Of a stretch of DNA of 64,000 bases, positions 46,385 to 55,932 are shown one piece after another. Numbering within the stretch: position 1 is the first letter of the stretch; every line of letters begins with the position of its first letter. The position numbers and the translations under genes are program-made. This DNA comes from Brachybacterium alimentarium (GTDB lineage Bacteria > Actinomycetota > Actinomycetes > Actinomycetales > Dermabacteraceae): positions 1-64,000 of the forward strand of contig NZ_NRGS01000007.1 of NCBI RefSeq assembly GCF_002332425.1, read 5' to 3'. The notes beneath the pieces were generated by a model. The model saw nothing but the letters and a program-made list of their open reading frames with translations. It made no database searches and was not told the DNA's origin.

Positions 46385-48817
46385 GTGCAGGATCAGCCAG
46401 CATCCGAATCCGCTGGGGACGGCACCCCCGCGCCGCGCTCCGCCCCGAGCGTCCCCGCGCCGAAGCCAACGCCGAAGCCCGGATCCACGGCCGCTCGGTC
46501 GACGACCCCGGGTCCGCGCAAGCCGCGCTCGCGTCTGTCCTTCTTCTCGTCGCGCTCCGGCACAGCCACCGATCCGCTGCTCGCACCGCTGCTGGAGACC
46601 ATGTCTGCGGTCAGCCCCAAGGAGAGCCTCTCCCTGGTCCAGAGGGCCTACTCGGTCGCCGAGCGGGCCCATCGTGGACAGTCCCGCAGAAGCGGTGACC
46701 CCTACATCACGCACCCGGTCTCGGTGGCGACCATCCTCGCGGAGCTCGGCTCTCCGGCCGATGTCGTCGCCGCAGCGCTGCTGCATGACACCGTCGAGGA
46801 CACCGACTACTCGCTGGAGCGACTGCGCTCCGAGTTCGGGGACGTCATCGCCGTGATGGTGGACGGCGTCACCAAGCTCGACAAGGTCACCTACGGCGAG
46901 GCGGCCCAGGCCGAGACCGTCCGCAAGATGATCGTGGCGATGAGTCGCGACGTGCGGGTGCTCCTGATCAAGCTCGCGGACCGCCTCCACAACGCTCGGA
47001 CCTGGAAATACGTCCCCGCCGCCTCCGCCGAGCGCAAGGCGAAGGAGACCCTGGAGATCTATGCGCCGCTCGCGCACAGACTGGGTCTGAACACGATGAA
47101 GTGGGAGCTCGAGGACCGGTCCTTCCAGGTGCTGTATCCCAAGGTCTACGAGGAGATCGTGGCGCTCGTGGCGCAGCATGCCCCGGCGCGCGACCAGTAC
47201 CTCAAGCTGGTCTCCTCGAAGATCCAGGAGGATCTGAAGAAGGCGCGGATCAAGGCCGAGGTCACCGGGCGCCCGAAGCATTACTACTCGATCTACCAGA
47301 AGATGATCGTGCGCGGCCGCGACTTCGCCGACATCTATGACCTCGTCGGGGTGCGCGTCCTGGTGGATTCCGTGCGCGACTGCTACGGCGTGCTGGGAAC
47401 CCTGCACGCTCGGTGGTCGCCGGTGCAGGGACGCTTCAAGGACTACATCGCTCTGCCGAAGTTCAACCTCTATCAGTCGCTGCACACCACTGTCATCGGC
47501 CCTACCGGCAAACCGGTGGAGGTGCAGATCCGTACCAAGGAGATGCACCGACGGGCCGAGTACGGCGTCGCGGCGCACTGGAAGTACAAGGCGATGGGAT
47601 CGGGAGCCGGCGAGGGCGAGTCCAAGGCCGTCAGCAGCGAGGCCACCTGGCTGCGCCAGCTCATGGACTGGCAGAAGGAGACCACCGACTCCGGTGAGTT
47701 CCTGGACTCCCTGCGGTTCGAGATCAACACGCAGGAGGTCTACGTCTTCACCCCCAAGGGCGACGTGCTGGCACTTCCGCAGGGCTCGACCCCGGTCGAT
47801 TTCGCCTATTCGGTCCACACCGAGGTGGGCCACCGCACGATCGGCGCTCGGGTGAACGGCCGGCTGGTCTCGCTCGAGTCCGCGCTGTCCACCGGCGACG
47901 TGGTGGAGGTGTTCACCTCGAAGTCGCCCGACGCCGGCCCCAGCCGCGATTGGCTCGGCTTCGTGAAGTCGCCGCGGGCGCGCAGCAAGATCCGGCACTG
48001 GTTCTCCAAGGAGCGGCGGGAGGAGGCCCTCGAGCGCGGCAAGGACGATCTGGCCAAGGCGTTGCGTCGCCAGGACCTGCCGATGCGTCGCCTGCTCACC
48101 CACGACACCCTCGCCACCGTGGCCACTGACCTCAACCTCTCCTCGGTCGATGCGCTGTACACCTCGATCGGAGAGGGCCATACCGGTGCCCAGCATGTCG
48201 TCGAGAAGCTGCGAGCCGTGTTCGGGGGCTCGGACGGTGCTGCAGAGGACCTCGCGGAGATCACCCTGCCCTCGCGGGCACGGTCGCGCCCGAACCGCTC
48301 CACGCGACACACCTCGGAGACCGATCAGGGCGTCATCGTCGACGGGCACAGCGATCTCTGGGTCAAGCTCGCCAAGTGCTGTGCTCCCGTGCCGGGGGAC
48401 CCGATCGTCGGCTTCATCACCCGCGGCTCCGGCATCTCCGTGCACCACACCAGCTGCTCGAACGCGATACAGCTGCAGGAGCAGCAGCCCGATCGCATCG
48501 TCGACGTGGCCTGGTCCGGGAGGCACAGCGCCGCCTACCTCGTGCACATCAAGGTCGAGGCTCTCGATCGGCCGCGACTGCTCACCGATCTGGCGCTGGT
48601 CATCTCCGAGCAGCAGGTGAACCTGCACTCGGCCTCGGCGCAGTCGAACACCGATCGTCTGGCCACGACCTTCTTCTCCTTCGAGCTCGCCGACCCCTCG
48701 CATCTGCAGTCCGTCCTCGGCCAGGTGCGCCGGGTCGAAGGTGTCTACGACGTCTACCGCGTGACAGCGGACGGCAAGGCCGTCGATTCCGCAGCGCCGC
48801 TCACCACCGTCCCCTGA
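46385..48817 (+). CDS. rel: Bifunctional (p)ppGpp synthetase/hydrolase Rel
   Basis: 810 aa. HD hydrolase domain with [20 protein letters not shown] and [12 protein letters not shown] (intact His-Asp). The synthetase domain has [19 protein letters not shown] and [24 protein letters not shown] domain ([20 protein letters not shown]), a zinc-finger-like region ([17 protein letters not shown]) and a C-terminal ACT domain follow. It makes and degrades the stringent-response alarmone. GTG 46385 is 6 nt after AGGAGG; ATG 46361 is in frame but lies only 3 nt after the -10 box. The first ~70 residues are Pro/Ser/Arg rich. Confidence 0.95.
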   Translation: MQDQPASESAGDGTPAPRSAPSVPAPKPTPKPGSTAARSTTPGPRKPRSRLSFFSSRSGTATDPLLAPLLETMSAVSPKESLSLVQRAYSVAERAHRGQSRRSGDPYITHPVSVATILAELGSPADVVAAALLHDTVEDTDYSLERLRSEFGDVIAVMVDGVTKLDKVTYGEAAQAETVRKMIVAMSRDVRVLLIKLADRLHNARTWKYVPAASAERKAKETLEIYAPLAHRLGLNTMKWELEDRSFQVLYPKVYEEIVALVAQHAPARDQYLKLVSSKIQEDLKKARIKAEVTGRPKHYYSIYQKMIVRGRDFADIYDLVGVRVLVDSVRDCYGVLGTLHARWSPVQGRFKDYIALPKFNLYQSLHTTVIGPTGKPVEVQIRTKEMHRRAEYGVAAHWKYKAMGSGAGEGESKAVSSEATWLRQLMDWQKETTDSGEFLDSLRFEINTQEVYVFTPKGDVLALPQGSTPVDFAYSVHTEVGHRTIGARVNGRLVSLESALSTGDVVEVFTSKSPDAGPSRDWLGFVKSPRARSKIRHWFSKERREEALERGKDDLAKALRRQDLPMRRLLTHDTLATVATDLNLSSVDALYTSIGEGHTGAQHVVEKLRAVFGGSDGAAEDLAEITLPSRARSRPNRSTRHTSETDQGVIVDGHSDLWVKLAKCCAPVPGDPIVGFITRGSGISVHHTSCSNAIQLQEQQPDRIVDVAWSGRHSAAYLVHIKVEALDRPRLLTDLALVISEQQVNLHSASAQSNTDRLATTFFSFELADPSHLQSVLGQVRRVEGVYDVYRVTADGKAVDSAAPLTTVP

Positions 48818-48870
48818 GCTCTCCGGCCGCGAAGGAGACGCGCACACGTCACCGCGAACAGGACCGCGCG

Positions 48871-49557
48871 TCACGCCGCCCTCGGCGCCTCGTGCAGCAG
48901 CTCGTCGATCCTTGCCCGGGCGGCGCCGACCCCGGGATATCGATCCAGGCCTGCGAGATGCCATCGGATGGAGCTCACGCTCACGTAGCCGCCCTCCACG
49001 AGGCGTCGCAATGACGGCCTCGCCACAGGGTCCGGCGCGAAGCGCAGCAGATCCGCGGCAGTGCGCAGCGGGCTCGTCACCGGAGCGCCGCCGATCGTCT
49101 CGACCTCCCGCGGATGCAGGCGCGCGGTGCGGACCGTGGCTCCCGGGATCGAGCCCCGATGGGCGGGGGAGAGCAGCTCCGCGCGCTCCGGCGGGTCCCC
49201 ACCGAGGAACACCCATGCTGCGGACGGCCCGGCGACCACGTGGTGGGACTGCAGACGTTCGCCCACGGCACACCCCAGGGCCAGAGCACGCTGCACTGCT
49301 GACCCGAGCAGATCCGGTGGCACGAAGATGCCCGGCAGCAGACGCACCATGAGCCGATCCTGGACCATGCCCCAGGTCGTCGGGTTCTCCTCCCAGCGTT
49401 CGAGCCCGTCGGCCAGGGGTACGGCGAGCTCGGCCGCATGGTGCGACCACGGTGCGCAGGGGGCGGCGTACGGCCCCGCGGGCGTGCTCACCGGAGCCGC
49501 GGAGGTGGCGGCCGACCGCAGCGCGTGCGCCCTCTGCGACCACCTCGGCTCCGTCAT
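48871..49557 (-). CDS. Hypothetical protein, AbiEi-antitoxin-like
   Basis: 228 aa, soluble. The middle (HHVVAGPSAAWVFLGGDPPE) and the following REVETIGGAPVTSPLRTAAD resemble the C-terminal half of actinobacterial proteins annotated as type IV antitoxin AbiEi-like: a DNA-binding-type fold with a conserved threonine-serine-proline-leucine-arginine-threonine core. No AbiEii toxin or nuclease lies nearby, so it is an orphan. The start ATG 49557 has no clear ribosome binding site, so the N-terminus is uncertain. Convergent with rel and on the same strand as the DUF349 gene upstream. Confidence 0.5.
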   Translation of the reverse strand: MTEPRWSQRAHALRSAATSAAPVSTPAGPYAAPCAPWSHHAAELAVPLADGLERWEENPTTWGMVQDRLMVRLLPGIFVPPDLLGSAVQRALALGCAVGERLQSHHVVAGPSAAWVFLGGDPPERAELLSPAHRGSIPGATVRTARLHPREVETIGGAPVTSPLRTAADLLRFAPDPVARPSLRRLVEGGYVSVSSIRWHLAGLDRYPGVGAARARIDELLHEAPRAA

Positions 49558-49688
49558 GGGTCGACTCTGGCTGGTCGGGGACCGAGCGGCAAACGCCCCG
49601 CCTGTCGCTGTGGACAGACGGGGCGGTGGAGGAAGGGTCACGCCCTCAGGCGCTCCTCCTGCGGAGGGCGACCTCGGACGGGCCGGAG

Positions 49689-51473
49689 TCAGCCGAGGTC
49701 GCGTGCGGAGCGCTCGATGACCGCCAGCCACTCCTTGCGGGCCTCGAGAGCGGTCTCCGCCTCGGCGATCTTCTTCGGGTCGCCACCGGCGCGAGCCGAC
49801 TCCAGCGCGTCCTCGTACGACGCGATCGCGGAGTGGAGCTGCGAGGAGGCGCCTTCGACGCGGGCCTTGGTGCGAGGGTCCGTGCGCCGCCATTCGTCCT
49901 GCTCGGCGTTCTTCACCGAGCGTTCGACGCTGCGCAGACGGTCATCGATCCGGCGCATGTCCGCGCGCGGAACCTTGCCCGCCTCCTCCCAGCGATCCTG
50001 GACGGAGCGCAGGGTCGCCTTCGCGGCGTCGAGGTCCTTCGACGGGTCGATCGCCTCGGCCTCGACCAGAAGGGCCTCCTTGGCCTCGAGGTTCGCGCGC
50101 TGTTCGGCCTCGGTCTCGTGGAGATCGGCGTTGCGGGCGGTGAAGAACGTGTCCTGGGCGGCCTTGAACCGCTTCCACTGCGCGTCGTCCTTCTTCCGGC
50201 TGCCGCGCGGTGCGGCGCGCCACTGGGCCATCAGGTCCTTGTAGGCACGCACCGTGGGCCCCCAGTCGGTGGAGTGCTGCATCTCCTCGGCGCGGGCGAT
50301 CAGCTCCTCCTTGATCGCGGCGGCCTCGGTGTGCTTCTCGTCGAGCTGCGAGAAGAACTGCTTGCGCATGCGATCGAACTTCGCCCGGGCTGCGGAGAGC
50401 CGCTTCCACAGGGCCTCCTCGGTGGGGCGATCCAACGAGATGTCCTCGGACTGCATCGTCTTCCAGGTCGGGACCATCTGACGCATGGTCTCTCCGGCGC
50501 TCTTCCACGAGAGCTGTTCGGGATCGGTCGCCACCAGCGCCTCGATGGACTCGACGAACTCGGTGCGCCGCTGCACGGCGCCGGCGCGCTCCTCGGTGCG
50601 CTTCGCCTCCAGCGCCCGGATCTTCTCCTTGGCGTTCTCCCGAAGCTCGTTCGCACGTGCTCGCAGAGCCGGGATGTCGCCGACGACCTTCGGCTCCTTC
50701 ATGTTCTTGCGCAGGTTCTCCAGCAGACGGTTGAGCTCGTTCTGCGTGTGCTCGGGCGCGTTGAGCGTGGTCTGCGTGAGATCGAGGAAGGCGACGAGAT
50801 CGAGGTAGCCGCGGGCGAAGGGCTCGAGGGCCTTGTCGTGGTCCGATTCCGCGGTCGTGCCGATGGTGCGCACCTGGGTGCCGTCCTGGACGGTCACCGT
50901 GCCGTCCTCGGCGACGGTGCCGAACGCCTTGGCGGCGGCGACCTTCTCCGGGTCGTACTCGGTGGCCGGCGGGGCCACCGGCAGCAGCGCGGCGGACGGC
51001 TTCTTCGCCGCGAGCGCCGCGGGGGAGGGGACAGGAGGCCGCGCGCTGCCGGGGGTCGGTCCTGGCCGCGGTGCGGCCGACGGCTTCGCGACAGGCTCGG
51101 ACGCGCTCTCTGAGGCGGCGGCTTCTGCCTGGCCGTCCACGGTGGCGGGGGCCTGTGCGGCGGCCTCAGCGGCGGAGATCTCCGCCGACGCGGGGGCCGC
51201 CTCGACCGCAGGAGCCTCGTCGGCGTCGGGCGCGTCCGCAGGTGCGTCCTGAGGAGTCGTGGCCTCCGCAGCTGCCGGGGCGTCATCGGCACCCGGGGCA
51301 TCGCCGGAAACCGGGGCGTCCGGAGTCTCCGAGACCTCCTCGGATGCGGTGGCGGGTGCGGCGGCGGGAGCAGTGGCGGGTGCCGCCTCGGACGCGGTGG
51401 ACTGGTCGACCTGCTGATCAGTGGTCTGATCATCGGTGGACGACGCGGGGACGGGAGTCTCGGACTCGCTCAC
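49689..51473 (-). CDS. DUF349 domain-containing protein
   Basis: 594 aa. The first ~190 residues are Ala/Pro/Asp/Glu low complexity. The remainder is almost entirely helical, with DUF349 repeats recognisable by Trp-x-x-Phe patterns such as DAQWKRFKAAQDTFFTARNA and EEALWKRLSAARAKFDRMRK, and coiled-coil stretches of Glu/Arg/Ala. Function is not established; a partner-binding or RNA-related helper is possible. GTG 51473 is 7 nt after a perfect AAGGAG. Divergent from hisS, as in several actinobacteria. Confidence 0.82.
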   Translation of the reverse strand: MSESETPVPASSTDDQTTDQQVDQSTASEAAPATAPAAAPATASEEVSETPDAPVSGDAPGADDAPAAAEATTPQDAPADAPDADEAPAVEAAPASAEISAAEAAAQAPATVDGQAEAAASESASEPVAKPSAAPRPGPTPGSARPPVPSPAALAAKKPSAALLPVAPPATEYDPEKVAAAKAFGTVAEDGTVTVQDGTQVRTIGTTAESDHDKALEPFARGYLDLVAFLDLTQTTLNAPEHTQNELNRLLENLRKNMKEPKVVGDIPALRARANELRENAKEKIRALEAKRTEERAGAVQRRTEFVESIEALVATDPEQLSWKSAGETMRQMVPTWKTMQSEDISLDRPTEEALWKRLSAARAKFDRMRKQFFSQLDEKHTEAAAIKEELIARAEEMQHSTDWGPTVRAYKDLMAQWRAAPRGSRKKDDAQWKRFKAAQDTFFTARNADLHETEAEQRANLEAKEALLVEAEAIDPSKDLDAAKATLRSVQDRWEEAGKVPRADMRRIDDRLRSVERSVKNAEQDEWRRTDPRTKARVEGASSQLHSAIASYEDALESARAGGDPKKIAEAETALEARKEWLAVIERSARDLG

Positions 51474-51715
51474 GATTGAGCTCCTTCGAAAGGATCCGCT
51501 GCAGGGCGGGATACTGCCGCACGTACGGCGGCCGGGCGGGCACATGATGACGCCCCGGGCATCGGAGCGCATCACCTCCGGGAACTCTACCGTGATGCGT
51601 GCGTGCGGAACGCCTCGTCCGGGGTCCGTCTCCCGCGCACGGCTGCGGTGGTGGGGATGCGCGATACTGGAGCCGCGCCGCCCAGGCCGACGACCCCGAG
51701 AAGGATGTGCACTCC

Positions 51716-53098
51716 ATGGCCAAGACCGCGAAGACCTCACGACTGTCCGGATTCCCCGAGTGGCTGCCGGCCGAGCGTCTCGTCGAGCAGCATGTGATCG
51801 ACGTGTTCCGCGAGGTCGCCGAGCTCCACGGGTTCTCCGGCATCGAGACGCGCGCGGTCGAGCCCCTCGAACAGCTCCTGCGCAAGGGCGAGATCGACAA
51901 GGAGGTGTACGTCCTGCGCCGCCTGCACGCCGAGGAGGGAGCGGACGACTCCGGCGCCGATGCGTCCCGCACCCTCGGCCTCCACTTCGACCTCACGGTC
52001 CCGCTGGCCCGGTACGTGCTCGAGCACCAGAACGACCTGGTCTTCCCGCTGCGCCGCTTCCAGATCCAGAAGGTGTGGCGCGGCGAGCGCCCCCAGGTCG
52101 GGCGCTTCCGCGAGTTCTACCAGGCCGATCTCGACGTCATCGGGCAGGACTCCCTGCCCGGCCACGTCGAGGCCGAGGTCGCGATCGTGATGGCCGAGAT
52201 CCTCGACCGCCTGCCGCTGCCGGCGTTCACCATCCACGCCAACACCCGACGCCTCTCGGAGGGCTTCTTCCGGTCCATCGGACTCGAGGACCACGCAGCG
52301 GTGCTGCGGAACCTGGACAAGCTGCCCAAGATCGGTCCGGACAAGGTCCGAGAGCTGCTGCTCTCCGACGCCGGGGCGAGTGAGGAGCAGGCGCAGGCAT
52401 GCCTGGACTTCGCGTCGATCCGCACTCGCGACGCCTCCTTCGCCGAGCGGGTGCGAGAGCTCGGAGGGTCCGGGGAGATGGTCGAGCAGGGCATCGCCGA
52501 GCTCACCGCCGTCCTGGAGCGCGTCGAGGCAGCCGTGCCCGGCGTGATCCTCGCCGATCTCTCGATCGCCCGCGGACTGGACTACTACACGGGCACCGTC
52601 TTCGAGACCTTCGTCGCCGGCCACGAGGCCCTCGGCTCGGTGTGCTCCGGCGGACGATACGACTCGCTGGCCGCCGACAACCGCCACACCTACCCGGGCG
52701 TCGGGCTCTCCATCGGCTTGTCGCGCCTGGTCTCTCGCATGCTCTCCGCCGACCTCGCGCGGCCCGCGCGCGCGGTGCCGACGTGCGTGCTGGTCTCCGT
52801 CACGGACGAGGAGCACCGTCCCGCGAGCGATGCCGTCGCTCGCGCCCTGCGCGGCCGAGGGATCTCCTGCGAGGTGGCACCGACGGCGGCGAAGTTCGGC
52901 AAGCAGATCCGCTATGCGGATCGTCGCGGGATCCCCTTCGTCTGGTTCCCGGGAGCAGACGGGAGCGACGACGAGGTCAAGGACATCCGCACCGGTGAGC
53001 AGGTCGTCGCCGACTCCGCCGGGTGGGAGCCGCCTGCCGAGGATCGCTGCGTGCAGATCCTCGCGGGACAGGCCGGGGGAGAAGGCGGACGAGCCTGA
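51716..53098 (+). CDS. hisS: Histidyl-tRNA synthetase
   Basis: 460 aa class II synthetase. GFPEWLPAERLVEQHVIDVF at the start; motif 2 in RRFQIQKVWRGERPQVGRFR followed by EFYQADLDVIG; HisA motif ARGLDYYTGTVFETF; motif 3 GVGLSIGLSRL; C-terminal anticodon domain from VLVSVTDEEH. The ATG lies 10 nt after AAGGA; longer in-frame starts are unconserved. Confidence 0.95.
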   Translation: MAKTAKTSRLSGFPEWLPAERLVEQHVIDVFREVAELHGFSGIETRAVEPLEQLLRKGEIDKEVYVLRRLHAEEGADDSGADASRTLGLHFDLTVPLARYVLEHQNDLVFPLRRFQIQKVWRGERPQVGRFREFYQADLDVIGQDSLPGHVEAEVAIVMAEILDRLPLPAFTIHANTRRLSEGFFRSIGLEDHAAVLRNLDKLPKIGPDKVRELLLSDAGASEEQAQACLDFASIRTRDASFAERVRELGGSGEMVEQGIAELTAVLERVEAAVPGVILADLSIARGLDYYTGTVFETFVAGHEALGSVCSGGRYDSLAADNRHTYPGVGLSIGLSRLVSRMLSADLARPARAVPTCVLVSVTDEEHRPASDAVARALRGRGISCEVAPTAAKFGKQIRYADRRGIPFVWFPGADGSDDEVKDIRTGEQVVADSAGWEPPAEDRCVQILAGQAGGEGGRA

Positions 53099-53246
53099 CG
53101 TGGGCTCGACGGCTGAGCCCTTGCCCGTCATCGCCACCTCTGCGTGGCGAGGTCGGCCGCTGCGCTGAGCTCGGCGACTGCGGATGAGCTGAGTCACATC
53201 GCAGCGCCATGGGAATGATCAGCGGCGTTCCGGCGTTCCAGCAGTC

Positions 53247-53621
53247 ATGGCTACCGTCACCCTGACCTCAGAGAACCACGACACGACCGTCGAGGACGGC
53301 ATCGTTCTGATCGACTTCTGGGCGGGCTGGTGCGTGCCGTGCCAGCGCTTCGCCCCCATCTTCGAGGAGTCCTCGGAGACCCACGAGGACGTCACCTTCG
53401 CCAAGGTCGACACCGAGGACCAGCAGCAGCTGGCGATGCGCTACGGCGTCACCTCGATTCCGACCCTGGTCGCCTACCGCGAGGGCATCCCGGTGTTCTC
53501 GCAGGCCGGCGCCCTCCCGCAGTCCGCTCTCGAGGATCTCATCGGCCAGGTGAAGAACCTGGACATGGACGAGGTCCGCAAGGCGTACGCGGAGAGCAAG
53601 GACGCCGAGCAGCAGGCCTGA
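53247..53621 (+). CDS. trxA: Thioredoxin
   Basis: 124 aa. Thioredoxin fold with active site FWAGWCVPCQRFAPIFEE (Cys-Val-Pro-Cys at ~residues 29-32, where Cys-Gly-Pro-Cys is usual), then FAKVDTEDQQQLAMRYGV and the cis-proline in TSIPTLVAYREG. It has no signal peptide, so it acts in the cytosol. The ~15-residue C-terminal extension is charged. Separate transcript from hisS (148-bp gap), terminated at 53671. Confidence 0.92.
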   Translation: MATVTLTSENHDTTVEDGIVLIDFWAGWCVPCQRFAPIFEESSETHEDVTFAKVDTEDQQQLAMRYGVTSIPTLVAYREGIPVFSQAGALPQSALEDLIGQVKNLDMDEVRKAYAESKDAEQQA

Positions 53622-53670
53622 TCACGTCCGGCGGGAACCCGAGAGGCTCCCGCTCGCCCCACAGACGACG

Positions 53671-53704
53671 AGGCCCCTCCTCCGAGTGATCGGAGGAGGG
53701 GCCT
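53671..53704. terminator. Bidirectional terminator between trxA and the helicase gene
   Basis: A perfect 14-bp stem (aggcccctcctccg / cggaggaggggcct) with a 6-nt loop, placed between convergent genes. A short T-rich end follows on the plus strand. Confidence 0.85.
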
Positions 53705-53742
53705 TCTCCATGCCCGGGAGAGGTCGCTCCCGGGCCGAGGGA

Positions 53743-55614
53743 TCAGCTGGCCGAGGACCGACGGAAGGGCTTGCGCTTGCCGTCGAAGTGTCCGCCGTCG
53801 GGACGAGCGCCCCGACTGCCGCCGCGCGGGCCGTGGTCCGGGCCGATGCGGAGCGGACGGCCGCCGACGCGGGCCTTGCCGATGCGCGCCATCTGCTCCT
53901 CGTCGAGGGAGCCGCGGATCTGCACCAGGGCGAAGGTGGGGAAGATCTGGATCTTGCCCACGTCCTTGCCGTTCAGACCGCCCTCGCCGGTGATCGCTCC
54001 GACGATGGCCGGCGGGCGTGCCCCATGGGTGTTGCCCACGCCGATCTTGTAGGAGGTGTAGCCCTTCTCGGTCTGCGAGCCCTCGTGCCGAGGCCCGCGG
54101 TCGCCGCGACGGTCGTCGCTGCCGCTGTGCTTCGAGGGAGTGTACTCCTCCTCCTCGGTGGCGGTGCCCGGGCCGTCATCGCCGACGCTCATGGCGCCGA
54201 GGGCTGCGGCGAGCTCGAGGGGATCGATCTCGTTCTCGGTGACGAACTCGCTGACGAGCTCGCGGTACAGCTCCAGACGTCCGCGCTGGATGCGATCGGG
54301 AACCTTGGTGAGCAGCGCGGCCAGGCGGTGCTTGGACACATCGCGGGGCGAGGGGATGACGGCCTCTTCGAGGGTCTGCTTGGTGGCGCGCTCGATGTTC
54401 TTCAGCGTGCGCCGCTCGTGCGGGCCGATGAAGGTCAGCGCCTCACCGGTGCGGCCGGCGCGGCCGGTGCGACCGATGCGGTGCACGTAGGCCTCGGGCT
54501 CGCGCGGCACGTCGAAGTTCACGACCAGGCCGATGCGCTCCACGTCCAGGCCGCGGGCCGCGACGTCGGTCGCGACGAGAACCTGGAGGGAGCCATCGCG
54601 CAGACGCTCGACGATCTTCTCGCGCTCCTTCTGGGGCACGTCACCGCTGATGGAGGAGGCGATCAGGCCGCGCGCCACCAGCGCGGAGCCGACCTCCTCA
54701 GCAGCGGCGCGGGTGCGCACGAACACGATCGCGGCCTCGGCCGGAGAGGTGGCGAGCACGCGGGCGAGCGCACCGGTGCGGTGCTTGAAGGGCACCACGG
54801 CATAGGACTGGCGCACGCTCTTGACGGTCGAGGACTGCGGCGAGACGCTCACGCGCACCGGGTCCTTCATGTGGGTCTGCGCGACGCGCTGGATCGCCGA
54901 GGGCATGGTCGCCGAGAACAGGGCGAGCTGACGGCTCTCGGGGGAGTGGGAGAGGATCTCCTCGACGTCCTCCGCGAAGCCCATGCGGAGCATCTCGTCG
55001 GCCTCGTCCAGCACGGCGAAGCGGATGGTGTCCAGGCGCAGGTTGGTGCGACGCATGTGGTCCATCACGCGGCCGGGCGTGCCGACGACGACCTGGGCGC
55101 CGCGAGCGAGCGCACGTTCCTGGGGGCCGTAGGGCGAGCCGCCGTACAGAGCGATGACGTCCAGGCCGCCGATGGCGGTCGCGAAGGACGAGATGGCGTC
55201 GGCGACCTGCATGGCGAGCTCACGGGTCGGGGCGAGCACCAGGGCCTGCACCTCGCGCAGCGAGGGATCGATCGCCGCGAGCAGGGGGAGGCCGAAGGCG
55301 GCCGTCTTGCCGGTGCCGGTCTGGGCGACGCCGATGACGTCGCGGCCCTCGAGCAGCGGCGGGATGGCCTGCGTCTGGATGGCCGAGGGAGTCGTGAAGC
55401 CGAGCTCGTCGACCGCGCGGCGCAGAGGCGCCGGAAGGGCGATGTCGTCGAAGCTGGGACCGGCAGGGGCGTCGGGGGCGGTCTCGGCGGCGGCGTCGGC
55501 AGTGGTGCTGGTCTCAGCGGCCGCGGCCGTCGAGGGGGTGCCCTGATCCGTGGGGGCCGCGTCGGAGGTGTCCGCAGCGGGTGAGGGATCGAGGGCAGGG
55601 GAGGCGTCAGTCAT
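53743..55614 (-). CDS. deaD: DEAD-box RNA helicase (DeaD/CsdA-like)
   Basis: 623 aa. An Ala/Thr/Asp-rich N-terminal stretch (~1-70) is followed by the Q motif (PSAIQTQAIPPLL), Walker A AQTGTGKTAAF, VLDEADEMLRMGF and LFSATMPSAI. The second RecA domain has VATDVAARGLDVERI and HRIGRTGRAGRTGE. The C-terminal part (~500-600) contains a DbpA-type RNA-binding domain (GARPPAIVGAITGEGGLNGK) and ends in a basic Gly/Arg tail. It unwinds RNA in ribosome assembly and cold adaptation. ATG 55614 follows AAAGGA; the mRNA seems to have a ~150-nt leader. Confidence 0.93.
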   Translation of the reverse strand: MTDASPALDPSPAADTSDAAPTDQGTPSTAAAAETSTTADAAAETAPDAPAGPSFDDIALPAPLRRAVDELGFTTPSAIQTQAIPPLLEGRDVIGVAQTGTGKTAAFGLPLLAAIDPSLREVQALVLAPTRELAMQVADAISSFATAIGGLDVIALYGGSPYGPQERALARGAQVVVGTPGRVMDHMRRTNLRLDTIRFAVLDEADEMLRMGFAEDVEEILSHSPESRQLALFSATMPSAIQRVAQTHMKDPVRVSVSPQSSTVKSVRQSYAVVPFKHRTGALARVLATSPAEAAIVFVRTRAAAEEVGSALVARGLIASSISGDVPQKEREKIVERLRDGSLQVLVATDVAARGLDVERIGLVVNFDVPREPEAYVHRIGRTGRAGRTGEALTFIGPHERRTLKNIERATKQTLEEAVIPSPRDVSKHRLAALLTKVPDRIQRGRLELYRELVSEFVTENEIDPLELAAALGAMSVGDDGPGTATEEEEYTPSKHSGSDDRRGDRGPRHEGSQTEKGYTSYKIGVGNTHGARPPAIVGAITGEGGLNGKDVGKIQIFPTFALVQIRGSLDEEQMARIGKARVGGRPLRIGPDHGPRGGSRGARPDGGHFDGKRKPFRRSSAS

Positions 55615-55661
55615 GGCGTCCTTTGAGGGGTGGAGTGAAATCTGAAAGCCCTCGCAGGTGG

Positions 55662-55761
55662 CAGGGCTGATGCCCTGACAGGTCGCGATGTGAGACGCGC
55701 ACGATGAGAACAGCGCAGCACGAGCGACAACGGGCTCGAAGGACCTGCAATTCCGCAGGTC
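55662..55761 (-). promoter_or_regulatory. Structured 5' leader of the DEAD-box helicase mRNA
   Basis: Two hairpins: CAGGGC-tgat-GCCCTG (55662-55677) and GACCTGC-aattcc-GCAGGTC (55742-55761), in the 160-nt stretch between the likely start site and the ATG. Long structured leaders are known for cold-induced helicase mRNAs; the role here is inferred. Confidence 0.4.
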
Positions 55762-55773
55762 GGACAAGGTGCA

Positions 55774-55779
55774 AGTCTA
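55774..55779 (-). promoter_or_regulatory. Putative -10 box for the DEAD-box helicase gene
   Basis: TAGACT on the minus strand. A TTGCGA element lies upstream at a short 15-bp spacing. Transcription would start near 55767. Confidence 0.45.
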
Positions 55780-55836
55780 CGGCCGGGAGGGTTGTCGCAA
55801 CAGAGCGCGGTGGGCGAGATCGCTCACCCTGCGCGG

Positions 55837-55859
55837 TACGCTGAGGGTTCTATACCCTC
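55837..55859 (+). promoter_or_regulatory. Putative promoter and small hairpin before aspS
   Basis: TACGCT (55837-55842) is a -10 candidate. It is followed directly by GAGGGT-tctat-ACCCTC (55843-55859), a 6-bp inverted repeat around the expected start site. The aspS GTG lies ~80 nt downstream. Confidence 0.35.
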
Positions 55860-55932
55860 GGGTGCCAAGGTCGCAGGCACGTTACGGCGCGTCGTCGGCC
55901 CCACCCCATCGCCCCACTGTGAAGGACACCTC

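Noticed and set aside
45398-49543. A 1381-codon minus-strand open frame opposite secF, apt and rel
   Set aside because: The plus strand holds clearly recognisable secF, apt and rel with intact motifs; the antisense product is low complexity and unrecognisable.
53102-53120. Terminator after hisS (gggctc / gagccc)
   Set aside because: A 6-bp stem with a 7-nt loop and no T run; could be chance at this GC content.
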